Shown here: positions 37,705 to 49,093 of the stretch, one piece after another
How positions within the stretch are numbered: the first letter of the stretch is position 1
How the letters are laid out: every line of letters starts with the position of its first letter
Source of the DNA: Hermatobates lingyangjiaoensis
Lineage: Eukaryota; Arthropoda; Insecta; Hemiptera; Hermatobatidae
DNA length: 64,000 nucleotides
Direction: 5' to 3'
Assembly (NCBI GenBank): GCA_026182355.1
Contig: JAPFBL010000166.1
Location: 1,550,001-1,614,000 of the forward strand
Notes under the pieces: model-generated
Database searches by the model: none
What the model was told of the DNA's origin: nothing
What the model saw: the letters and a program-made list of their open reading frames with translations, nothing else
Program-made: the position numbers and the translations under genes

Positions 37705-39065
37705 AAAACACACACTTACAACCTCTAATTTTTGGTTTGAACCGTCTTCAGGTGAGATAAGAAAGGGAAACAAAGTGCCCTGGTGCATAAGTAGTTGGAG
37801 GTTAACTTTTGTTTTGCCGTATGCGCACCCGGTCACAGAGAATAAGGTAGACAAGAATCAGTTTGAAATTAAAATAAGGAATAAGAAAAAAATTAAAAAG
37901 TAAGAAAAACAGATTGACAAACAGAGAAGTGATAGATAAATAAAAGTAAAATTACTAATCTTTAATAAAAATAAAATAAAATCTAAAAGAATCATAATTC
38001 AAATAGTGATAAATAAATTAAATAATTATTAAAAACTGTATTATATGTTAAAAAACTAAATGATACAAATAAGATAAAAAATAAATGCAAAGGTAGTGAA
38101 CTAATTAATAATTAAAGTTTTATATTAGGACCAGTGCACTAAGCGCACTGAGCAGCCAAATATGAGCTTGTTCGGAGGTTCGTAGAGTTAGTTCATTGCA
38201 ATCAGAGGGGAATTATCGCAGAATATGAAATCTGTAGCACTCTTTAAAGGGGAGTCTGTGGCTATTGGCATGAATGACGATGCGAAGATGTAAGTGATTG
38301 TTGACAGGAGCTGTATGACCGTTTATGCGGACATGAAGCTTGGTGTATACTTGACCTATGTAGGACAAATCACATTTGGTACAGCCCAAACAGTAGACAC
38401 ATTTTTTGGACTTACAAGAGAAGTCATTCGGAATAGGATAGTGTGTGTTGTGGGAGGGAGCTGTGAATGTGGTTGGGGATTGATAATAGAACAGGTGAGG
38501 CAACCTCGATATCAGCACAGTTTTGCTCCAGAGGGCAAACAGTTAGCCCCCCTCCTATTGGGGGAGGAAATTGCGAAGGTTGGGGGACGTCTGTTGTATA
38601 GGCGTGGGGAAAGGTTCTGGAGGTGGCGGAGGAAGAGGATAAAATGGGAAAAAGTTCTTTACTGACCGTACTCAGTTCATGGATACCAGGGAAGTAGGTG
38701 GTGATGAGTTTGGGGAACCGACAGGGAGAGGAAGAGTAAACCGATGAAGAATTAGGTGGTGCCCTGGCTGCTCTGTCGCCTGACCTTTAACTAAAAAGAT
38801 AATGCTATAATTAATTAATTAGTTAATCCTTCTGTTTTCCTTTTATTTATTACTCTTTTTTATTTATATCTTATACTTAATTTAAAATTGATTCCTATCT
38901 ACCTTATTCTCTGTGACCAGGCGCTTATGCAGGAACATGGTTGGTCTCCAACCATCTCTAGTATGCTTCATTTCTCTGTCTTATCTCTCCTGTTGACTGT
39001 TCAAACTAAAAATTAGAGGTTGTAAGTGTGTTTTTAATTTATCTATGTTTTTTTTTATCTACATT
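37705..39065 (-). mobile_element. Penelope-like element with inverted terminal units
   Basis: A minus-strand terminal unit at 37705-37870 and a plus-strand copy at 38885-39065 face each other. Each contains CTGAAGACGGTTCAAACC or a decayed form, then AAAATTAGAGG and GTAAGTGTG. Between them lies a minus-strand remnant of Penelope reverse transcriptase-endonuclease. Inverted, partly truncated terminal repeats are a known feature of Penelope-like insertions. A further unit of the same family is at 8155-8370. Confidence 0.7.
38213..38640 (-). pseudogene. Penelope-like GIY-YIG endonuclease remnant
   Basis: Minus-strand frame from 38518 to 38213 reads CKSKKCVYCLGCTKCDLSYI, then GQVYTKLHVRINGH. The CxxC pairs next to YIGQ are the start of the Penelope-type GIY-YIG endonuclease domain. 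Just upstream (about 38590-38560) SPNLRNFLPQ resembles the PPNLR linker between reverse transcriptase and endonuclease, but in another frame, so the copy is broken. The domain's later catalytic residues are missing. Confidence 0.75.
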
Positions 39066-42000
39066 GAACTTTGTATATATATACTGATGTCCTATTCGAT
39101 AAGTCAGCAAAATGTATGCCTAGTTCTTATTCGTCAGAATTAATAGTTAACCTGGTAACGGAATAAATGTCAAAATTCGATTAAATTTGGTATTGACAAA
39201 TTGCCCAGGTTTTCCACTGAATATTAATGAAAACGTACTTTTATTTACAAAGAAAAATTTACAATAAACAAGTGTAATTAAAATCGATTATAAACCACAC
39301 TAAGAAATTAAGAAATATACCTAAGATATTTCACCAAGTTTTACAGCCTTCATCAGTGCCACAAATTGAGTTATGGCTCTGGTGTGGACCAGTTGTTTTG
39401 GTTGAAAGATCTTAGTCCCATTTCTCAATTTTTTTTAGTGTGCTTTTTATGTTTATATATATATATATATATATATTCATTATGGATAAATATTCTCATA
39501 TTAGAATAATTTTCAATTTTTTTTATATTCACTGACAATCAACACTAAAAATATCACTTTCAAATCTTTAATTTACGTTAGAAATATATAAAGAGATCGG
39601 GTTTAAGATGAATTTTTGGGAAACGATAGAGAAAACTAATTTCATAACGGTTACTTCTTGTCTCCTAATTTCGGTGACAAGATGGAAACTATCTACATCA
39701 GGAAAGATAAAGAAGAGATCAAACTGTATACAGTTTGAATTTGACCCTCACTGTAGATGAGTTGTTTTGGTTAAAAGATCTAGTCTCATGTTTAAATTTC
39801 TTACTGTGGTTTAGAATTTAATATAACTTTATAATGACAAAGTAGAATACTCCGAAGAATGTGTAAAATCGTGAAGTCCAAAATATAAAAGAAATTCATT
39901 TTGACTTTAGTAGAAGTAGCGCGTATAAAAATAAAATTTATATTTAATAGTAATATGTACATATAATATTATTTTAACCTAATAATAAATATTTCATATA
40001 ATTATCGTTTGTAAAAAGGGCCGTGAAGGAATCAGAAGATATTTTAAAATTTTAAATAATTACTTTGATCGTTACTTTGATTGAGCTTCCCCAAACACCT
40101 CCAACCTACTTAAAGACATTCCAGCACTTAACTTCTTTTACATTCCAGATAGGAGAGTGAAGCTAATCTGTAGCGTATAGGCATTTTTTTGCTTATAAGA
40201 ACTAAAGCTTCTAGAACGCTTCTTAGTTAAAAGCATATAAACAAAAATTTTAGGTGATAGAAAGAAATTAGTGATGTTTGAATTTTAATGTTAAAAGAGT
40301 GTATATTTTATTATTGAAGATTCAGTTGAAGTTAAAATATAAAGGAGTAATTCTGCATTACTCATGTAATTCCTAATGTTTTTTATGTTGATTATATTTA
40401 TTTGATGAGAGCTCATTGCCAAGTGATAGAAATGATACAGAAACAAAACCACCATGGAAAAAAAGGAGCTTTGAGCAATGTCTGAATAGTTCATAGCTGG
40501 TTCCTTAGGTTTCGAGCTTTGTTGGCCCCAGCCCTTCTTCCCAATCTTTCTTAATAAGATTTTTTCGCTCTAGATTGTCCGTAACTCGATCAACAGAGAC
40601 CTGGGTCCCTTTCTCTTCAGCCTAGTCAGTCTTTAGCATAATGTAACTCTGCATTTGAGGCTTTTTACAAAATTAGAATGAGGCTGTAAAAGATGTAGGG
40701 AAAAAATTAATAGAGTTCAATTTATTGGCCGGGGAAAACCTACTTTTAGTAATATACTCTTGCAATTGATAATTTTGTCTAACTTATACATCTCGATCAT
40801 TATAATCATTATTAGTCGTTGTAATGAGTGTACGGGTTTTTTTTTGGCTTATTTTGTAGTTTTCTTCAGTCAATGTGACGTCAATTGACTTCGGTCAATA
40901 ATGTTTTCCTTTCTCCTATTTTTTTCTTTTCTACTGAGTTGACCTCTGAAGATACTATTAAAGTTTGAAATACCTTAGAGCTCCTTTTTTCAAATCTTTT
41001 TTTTTTTAAAAAAAAAAAAGGAATGGCTAATTGATGTGCAGTTCTGTAATATTATCAGTCATTGTAGCATTCACTAGGTGCAATAATCATTTCCAAATGA
41101 ATGTTTGCATGTCCTTTTCATTATGTAGTATAGTCCATATATATATCAACATAATGCGACTTTTTTAAAGCAAAAAATTGTTTTATATTCAAGAAAGTGA
41201 AGTATTCTTTAATATTTGAGAAATTTATATGTACCATATTGGTATGATGTCAGTGCAGTATAAATATTGTATAACATTTATATTTATTAATTTAATAATT
41301 ATTAGGTATGCATTATGGACAGTTAATTTTCTTCATTTTAAGTCATAGCTTCTATTTTTTTTAGAGTATTTTCAAAATTTTATTCATTTATAAAAATTCA
41401 GATAAGCTGTAAAGCTAACCTGAAAGAATGTTACATTTTGTTTTAATTATATAGTTTTCAGAAAAGTTCTTTAACAAACTGGAAAATAAGTTCTTTGTTT
41501 CAGTTAGAATTGGTCGTAATATTCCGGCTACAAACTGTCCCAAAAAAAAAAAAAATAAAAAACATATTCTTAAAATTTTCTACGCTGTACACTGTAATGA
41601 TCTTTGAAACACGTTGGTTTTCCTTTGTTTGGAATCTGCATTCTTTTAAAAGAATAATAATAAAAATTGTTTGAGATAGTTGTGTAATTCATTTTTTGAG
41701 ATTGAAGTAATTATATTTGACTTTAAAATAGGCTTTTCATGCAATTGAAGTAGCTAATGATTGTGAAATTTTGCATTATGTTTCAGGTATTTCCAATTAT
41801 TAGATTAATTATTTACAATTTACTTTTATTTTTTTCTCAAATTTATGGTAAATGAATGTATTATTGGAAGAAATAGTTATAGAATGATGTTTAAATTTGA
41901 AGGAGAAAATTACATTTTTTGTTATAAATAAATGCATCATTACTTTGAAGCAACTAGCACTACCCGAAGCTAAGTATACAAATCCATGAAGAATAAATAT

Positions 42001-42130
42001 TTCAAAAATTTAGCAATTTGAAAAAAATGAAATAAATAATTAACCTGATCAGTTATATGTCATACAAAAAAAAGAATGTATCCAAGTATAAGAACATAAA
42101 AAATTTATATCAAAATAAACTTAGAACTAT
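39066..42130. other. Intergenic DNA between the Penelope-like element and palindrome 9
   Basis: Contains short pieces of the GTTGAAAGATCTTAGTC family at 39395-39480 (with a TA run) and 39765-39800. A weak CTGAAGA-T-ACT-ATTAA-AGT-TT-GAAA motif lies at 40946-40970. No exon or RNA gene is seen. Confidence 0.5.
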
Positions 42131-42164
42131 ATTGATATAGCTTCTTGACCACTGAGGTGAATTC

Positions 42165-42470
42165 TTAAAATTCAAAATAGATTCCTTGAGGATTTGGTAC
42201 AAAAAATTAAATACTCCTGATTATAAGTAGAAGGACTTTCGAAAATTATTCGGCAATCTCAAGGCTTTTTTTAAAGGAAAACTACTTAAGTTAGATGCAT
42301 TTATCTAACTGGCATCATAATATGCATTATCTAAATACATCTAATTTAAATGGTTTTCGTTAAAAAAAAAGCCTTGAAAATGATCAATTTTTGTCGAAAC
42401 GTTGGCTTATAATCGTAAATAGTTAATTCTTTGGAGCAAATCCTCAAGTAACCTATTTTAAATTTCTTAG
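42165..42470. repeat. Palindromic repeat 9
   Basis: Arms (about 42165-42300 and 42330-42470) are inverted with moderate identity, best in the inner part with AAGGCTTTTTTT and its complement. The right arm holds GTCGAAACGTTGGC, the same motif as in the Penelope 3' regions at 3150 and 60190. Confidence 0.6.
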
Positions 42471-43073
42471 AAATATATTGAGCTTAGAAATTTCAACAGA
42501 TATCCAATATATTGTATTTTGAGCCTTAACTAATACCATGTTCGGTGAATTACAATTTTTACTTTTTCTTAGATGATTATTTGATTTTTATTAATTGGAT
42601 AAATAGTAAGTTATGTATTTCATATAGTCAATAAGTTGTTAACTAGAATAATATGCTCATCAGGGTTTGGGCCAGTGAAGCATATTGTACAACTTGTGGC
42701 AAGATATTATTTTTATGGTTCTGTCCGATTAAACTCATAAACAAAATAGTCTTTGTTAGTTAAATGAATATAATGTTTCAATAGTTGTCATTATTTTTTT
42801 TACATGCACACATGTTAAACATGTGTTCCAAGTATCCAGTTCATTGAATAGATTGTCATAAATCAGTTCAGACTGATTGAATATCAGTTTGGACAATGGA
42901 GCTAGAATTTCAAGGAAACCAGCTACGGCTCCAAGTATGTAAAAGATTCCTTATCTAACTCTGAAAGCATGAGAGTGTTACTGTAATACCATCTATTAAA
43001 CATTAATGTTCGCCATCATTTGTTGAATTCTATAAAATTTGGCTTCAATAAGGAATAACTCCTTTGCCTGGAC

Positions 43074-43442
43074 CAGCGGTTCTCAACCTTTGATTACTTC
43101 TTGGACCCTCTGAGAGCTAGTCTACCATGTGTGGACCCTCCCAAGGATACTTAAAAAATATAGCAAAAGAATCAGTTTTGAAAAAAAATTCTACTAGAAA
43201 TTGTAAAACATTGGAACATTATTACAAAATTGACGAGGATACTGGGCCTTTTGTTTTAATTATTACGTTTTTGAATATACTAACGGTCAGCTTGGCATGC
43301 TTTAATATTTTTGGTTATAATGTAATCATATATGCATATAAACTTAACATGGTGCCCTAGCCGTGTGCCATGGATCCTCATAATACTATTTTCCCTTGTG
43401 GACCTCTCAGTAAACCTTTGTTGACCCCATTGACAACTATTG
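43074..43442. mobile_element. hAT-like MITE
   Basis: The left end CAGCGGTTCTCAACCTTTG and the right end, reversed, CAATAGTTGTCAATGGGG form an imperfect terminal inverted repeat. Eight-base flanks GCCTGGAC (43066-43073) and GCCTAGAC (43443-43450) match at seven of eight positions, the duplication size expected for hAT. At 369 bp with no transposase it is non-autonomous. Confidence 0.8.
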
Positions 43443-43450
43443 GCCTAGAC

Positions 43451-45371
43451 TAACGAAATGCAAAATCAAATTCTTAACACTTAATAGCCTGCCTAGTTTT
43501 TTCGATGTCCGACCAGTGATGATGTTAATAACCGTAATTGTTGATTCATCAATTAAGGAACTACTACTTAGCTGAAATAATGTGTCCACTTAATTCATTT
43601 AGCTTACCGGTGATGTTTATTGTTTTAAAATCGAGTCAATTATTAATCTTTTTAATATTTTGAAGTAAATATTTCGATCACTACTTATGTAAAAAACGTA
43701 GTCGTACAATTACTTCTTTATTTTAATAAATTACATTTAATCAAAAAATGTTTTTCAAGAAATATACTTAAATGTGATTTAATTTATTAATGAACAAAAA
43801 CTGGCTTTTATTAGAGTTACTGTCTTTGGATTTTTTTTTCTAGTTTACTTCAATGTAAATTTGCTAAGTTTATTATTTGAAAAAAAAAACAAAACTCATG
43901 ATTTTTTTTGACATTGTCTTTTTTTAATAGGGTTGAGGAGTAATCATGTTTATATTCTTAAGTTTAAATAACTTAATGTAGCCAAAATTAAATGATAAAT
44001 ATAATTTTGTTTGAAAAATGTTAGTTATGATATATACCTTGTTAGAAGTTACTCTTGTTTCAATTATTCTGTCCATGCACGAATTATTATATTTATCATT
44101 TTTGACTTATTCCCAAATAAATGAGTGCACAATGTGTTTCTTTTTCTGTGTTTAACACGAGATGTTTGTTTATTAGTTTTGTAATTTTTGGCTGTGATGA
44201 GAGTTAAGGTGAGATTGCTTGTGTACACCAATTGCAAATTAGAATGTGCAATAAATGTTATCCGATCAGATGTTTATTCAGGTATTATAACAAGAATGGA
44301 ATACTTACTATATTCCTTTTGTTGTGAAAATAAAGATTTTGGATAAGAAGCCTTTTCTGCCGCCATTTCCTTTCTTTGTTTATATCTCTACTTATTTCTA
44401 TTGCAGGTACTACTATGTGAGGCAAAATCTGCTACCAATTCAATAAATTTGAACATAACTATTAAACCAGCTCGTATGCTAGAGTACAATTCTAATTTAC
44501 TTTACATCACATGTATCAAATTGGCCATATTTTGTTTCACAAAATATTTCAATTTCAAAAATATTTGATCAAATTTCATGATTTTATAACTTAGAATTAT
44601 TGGAAATGAGGATCCTAAGATTCTTCTTCATCAAGTTGATGCCATTATAGTTAATTAAATTAATGAACTTCAATAGTTCAACATATTTACTACCTTTAGA
44701 GTAAACTTGAAGACCTTTACTTTCAGAATTTAATGTAATGTTCCATAATTTTTTTAAAAAAAAGTATTTCATTTTTTATAATTTTTTTGATCATCTACTA
44801 CGGTTTATCATAGTAATATATAGTATAGAAAAATAATTGTATCTAACTTCTATTCCTGGAACTTAGTGCTATTTTTTGGGCTGTCACACACAGGGTTTTT
44901 GCTAATGATTTTTAACGTTTCAATTATCCTAACTATAATATGATATTGACTATAAAATTGAAATAAAAACAACTGATTTAGAAAGCAAGAAATTTTTGAT
45001 CTTTATTGTTTCAATTTCTTGTTGTTATTTATTAGCATCTTTTGAAGTTACTGTTTTTTTATTTCTAACTTAAAAAAACCTACAGCCTTCTTTAGAAAAA
45101 TACAATTCTTTAACTGTAAAGAATACTATATAAAGAATATTCTTTAATTAATTCTTCTTTAAAACTTCAATCAAAACTTTTCTGACTTACGAGAAACTTT
45201 TAGATTCCTTTTTTTAAAATGTTCAATAATTATATTGTTGAACCTTTAATTAAAATTTTTGTTAAATTTTGAACGATTATTCTATTATATCAATTAGTCT
45301 ACATCTGTGAAGCTAAGATGATTTATTGTGATTAAGGTTTTGCCTGAAAAAACTTCATAAAAAGCACAAAC
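43451..45371. other. Intergenic DNA with no recognised feature
   Basis: AT-rich DNA between the hAT-like MITE and the mariner copy. No coding or repeat structure that I can support. Confidence 0.5.
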
Positions 45372-45373
45372 TA

Positions 45374-46685
45374 CGAGGTGTGTAAATAAAGTAGTGAGAC
45401 TGATTTTTTTTAAATTTTCTATTCAAATATAATTACAATGTGATATTGTCACCTTCAAAATAGTTCCCTTCGGAAGCCACACAGCGCTGGAGACGGTCCT
45501 TCCAATCATTGTAGCATTGCTGGAACTCGGATTCTGGAATGGCCTTCAGCTGGTCGGTTACAGCAGTTTGTATGTTTTGTAGTGTCCCGAAATGAGTTCC
45601 GTTGAGGTGATTTTTCAATCTAGGGGAAGAGGAAAAAGTCACAAGGACTCAAGTCTGGTGAATAAGGAGGCTGAGGAGCAACAGGAATGTTTTTACTGGC
45701 CAAAAACTCGTTTATTGAGATGGCAGTGTGACAGGGCGCGTTGCCGTGATGCAACACCCACTTGTCTTTGATGTTTGGCCGCACACGAAGGACTCTTTTT
45801 CGAAGTCTTTCAAGGACCTCACGGTAGAAGTGCTGATTAACCGTTTGGCTTTGTGGCACAAACTCTTTGTGGACGATTCCGTGGCTATCAAAAAAACAAA
45901 TCAGCATGCATTTGATTTTCGACTTGCTCATGCGTGCTTTCTTGGGCCTTGGAGAAGTCGCAGTGTGCCACTCCATGCTCTGACGTTTCGTTTCTGGGTC
46001 GTACTCAAACACCCATGACTCGTCACCAGTAATGACACGTTCAAGAAAACGGGGATCATTTTCAATTGAACCCAAAAAGTCAAGACTCCTTCCCTTTCTG
46101 AGATCCTTTTGGTCTTGGGAAAGGTTTTTCGGAACCATTTTCGCACAAATTTTTCTCATCTCCAATTCATTGGTCAAAATGTGATGAACGGAGGTGTGAT
46201 TCAAATTCAACTGTTCCCCGATCATTCTGACTGTCAAGCGTCGATCTGAACGCACAAGGTTCCGTACTCTGTTGACATTTTCATCGGTGTTTGCCCTTTT
46301 AGGCCTTCCGCTTCGTGGTTCATCTTCAATCGCCTCTCTTCCTTCTGAAAATTCCTTAAACCACCGAAAAACCTGTGCCCTTGATAAAACACTTTCTCCA
46401 TAGCCTCCTGAAGTTTTTCAAAAGTTTCGGTTGCATTATGTCCAAGTCTGAAGCAAAATTTGATTGCACACCGCTGCTCAACTTTGAGGCACTCATTTTT
46501 AAAACGCTCAAGAAAAAACCATTTCATGAAAACCAACGCTACGGACAAACAAATGACTGTGGCGAGTTCAGATTCATACTGGAGGCGCATCACACGTGCA
46601 CTGACGCTACTCAAGGCCACGCGTCTCCAGCGTTGCCAGATCGAAAACGACGTTGCCAGTCTCACTACTTTATTTACATACCTCG
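45374..46685 (-). mobile_element. Full-length mariner element, degenerate
   Basis: A 1,312-bp element with 29-bp terminal inverted repeats at 45374-45402 and 46657-46685 that match at 28 of 29 positions (outer end CGAGGTRTGTAAATAAAG). TA lies at both borders (45372-45373 and 46686-46687), the mariner target duplication. Size and layout are those of a complete mariner. The internal gene is on the minus strand and is disabled. Confidence 0.95.
45433..46496 (-). pseudogene. Mariner transposase pseudogene
   Basis: Read from the ATG at 46496 to the stop at 45433, the length fits the usual 345-residue transposase. The N-terminal helix-turn-helix region (FCFRLGHNATETFEKLQEA; MIGEQLNLNHTSVHHIL) and catalytic region (ITGDESW; PPYSPDLSPCDFFLFP) are clear. 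At least three frameshifts break it: near the start, near 46400 (after LQEA), and near 45640 (after FFLFP). The second catalytic Asp of the D,D34D triad is replaced by Gly in HHGNAPCHT (GAC to GGC). The copy cannot encode an active enzyme. Confidence 0.93.
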
Positions 46686-46687
46686 TA

Positions 46688-48300
46688 CATACTTCTGTAA
46701 TTAAATTCCACGAAGTGGTCATGTTTTGTTGCAAATGAGGAAAAGTTTAATATGAGATAAGATTTCAAAATAGATTTCTAATTATCTTACTAACTTTGAA
46801 TTTCCAACTTGTATTATGTTCGGGTCTTCAATATATTGTAATACTATCGTATATTTTGTGGGCTTATTTAATAATTAGTGTTTTCTAGTGAGATAAATAT
46901 TTTTTGTACGTCTTTATAAATGTTTACATTCGTTAAACTTGTTGAACAGAAGATGTGGGTGGGATATTGTAAACAAAGTAATTTGAAAAAAAAACCAGCA
47001 AAATTAATGATTATCAAATTTCCAATAGATGGGACGAACGAACCCATATCGTTTCCAGTCACATAATGATGAATCAAATGACATTAATGTAACCAAATTA
47101 ATTTCGTTGACAATTTATGTGAAGGCTGAGGAGATTATAATTCCCTTTGCATGCTAATGAAATGTGGGGGTTTGCTGAGACATACGAATAATTTAAAAAG
47201 AAAATTGAACATTTCTTTATAAATGTCACTTTTGCAAATAATATTTTATTTTGCATATGTTATATAAAAACAATTGTTGTTATGAAAAGATATATTATTT
47301 TTAAAAACAAGTATACAATGTTTCATAGTTTGCTTTCAAACTTGTCTAATGGGATGGATGGGTGTAAAAATTTGAAGTGCATAATCTTATCAGTTAAACG
47401 TACACTGTTTTGTAGGAATTTTATATACAGCAAAGCATCGTGTATTGTGGATTGTAAGACCTTCTTGCACAAGGCAGCAAAAAATCAGTTAACTAGGGAT
47501 GGTTTTATTTTCTTTATTTGTTTATAAGTCTTTTAAGTCCTTATTATACTTTCTTCATTATTATTCGGTCTCATACTCTATGAACATTTTGGCTGTATAC
47601 TACATATAAATGATATTTTAGGTTGGCTATTTAGTCTACGTTGCTTGTTTATTTAAGGAACAAAATTCTATATTTAATTATAATAATTAATAATATATTG
47701 ATTCATTAAAAGCTGCGAAATCAGTTACTATATTTTATTAGTGATATTTGCTTGTGTTAGGGAAATAAAAGTTATTCCCATCCATCACAAGTGGATATAG
47801 CTTGAGGAAGAACAGTACGTATTTGAAACACGCTGTGTATAAAAAAAATTGTATGTTGAGACTTTGATTATGGCCGCCTAACATCATTAATAACTTCTCC
47901 CAAATTCCCTTTTTTAAAAACGAATTTGTGTAAAAAAAAACTGATTACACTTTTATAACATAAGTGGGTGTTTTTGACGCCGTTTCTTAATTAAATAAAT
48001 TCTTAATACTTGTTTCAAATAAAGATTTATCTACTACTTCTCAATTTACTATGTTATATAATGCTTTTTTACTGCTTAAAAAGGAAAAATTAAAGAAATT
48101 CCATATACAACATTCCGGGATAGTAGAAATCCGTAACGCATTCTTGTTTTTACAGTAGGGAATCCCGCGAAACTGAGAGAACACTTAAGGTAAACCGTGA
48201 TTTAAGCAGAGTTAAATATTGTCATACGGGAGGTGAAAATAAATCGGAAACATTATAATAATCCAGGATTACGTACTGTTAGTGCATATATTATAGTTAA
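46688..48300. other. Intergenic DNA upstream of MSH6
   Basis: AT-rich. It contains the degraded motif CTTGAGGA-A-GAACA-GTACG-TATTT-GAAACACG at 47801-47832 and the GTTGAGACTTTGA end of the same repeat family at 47855. No exon is recognised. A frame of 81 codons at 47282 has no known similarity. Confidence 0.5.
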
Positions 48301-48304
48301 AGAT

Positions 48305-48332
48305 TATAGTTTAACTCTAAAGTTAAACTATA
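48305..48332. promoter_or_regulatory. Perfect 11-bp inverted repeat upstream of MSH6
   Basis: TATAGTTTAAC, a six-base loop TCTAAA, then GTTAAACTATA. It is followed by further TAGTTAACTA-type palindromic text up to 48361. It lies about 220 bp before the MSH6 start codon. It could bind a dimeric factor or simply be repeat DNA; no function is shown. Confidence 0.4.
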
Positions 48333-48554
48333 GTTGTAGTTAACTATAAAAACATAGTTAACAATGAAAATGTAGCCAGTGTAGACAATATTAACTTAGT
48401 ACGATTAGGCCTTCTATTTTCCTTAGTGCTTTTGGCTTTAATTTCTTATCATAGGCTAAACTGTTTTATCCTGGAAATGGTGGGAAACCATATTGTTAAA
48501 ATTGACCACATTCTGAAAGTCAGTCGGCTTTTATGCAGTTTTACTTAGTGTACG

Positions 48555-48810
48555 ATGTCCAAACAAATAAGTTTACTCAATTTCTTTACAAAATCTCCGA
48601 GTGCTAATAGTAAACCTAAATTACAAAAAAGTGTTACTCCGAAGAGTGTTAAAAATAAGTCAGACAAGAGTATAAAAGATTTGACAACTCCACAGAAGAT
48701 TTCTGATAAAAAGTCTCCTGACAGTTCTGATTCTACTGCTGAAAAAGAAAATATTCAGTCTGTAAAATCTACTGAAAAGAAATCCAGAAAGCGCATAATA
48801 CAACCAGAAG
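48555..48810 (+). CDS. MSH6: MSH6 exon 1 (residues 1-86), PCNA-binding box
   Basis: It starts [15 protein letters not shown]. The Gln-x-x-Leu-x-x-Phe-Phe pattern is the PIP box found at the N-terminus of MSH6 proteins and supports this start. The rest is Ser/Lys-rich and probably disordered. The donor is G|GTTAGT, phase 1. Confidence 0.92.
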
Positions 48811-49040
48811 GTTAGTGTAATCTCTTTGTATTCTGAGTTGTATTAATGTGATACATATGATGACTTCTAATGTATGTTTGGGAGAGCCAATTTTTGAAAG
48901 TTTAGTTGCTCTCAGAAAGCTGTTTTTCATTCCCTGAGATAGTGAATAATGGACTCAGGTTATTTGTAATATTCTTTGAAGAATTTAAACTTTATTAACT
49001 TGTCCTTCCAAGTTTAGAGTATTGATTTTTATTATTGTTT

Positions 49041-49093
<53 letters not shown>

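Noticed and set aside
38294..38665. Plus-strand frame of 123 codons
   Set aside because: It is the antisense shadow of the Penelope-like remnant on the minus strand; the protein has no family pattern, while the minus strand has the CxxC and YIGQ motifs.
45728..46734. Several overlapping frames around the mariner
   Set aside because: They are shadow frames or frameshifted pieces of the one mariner transposase gene, so they were merged into a single pseudogene.
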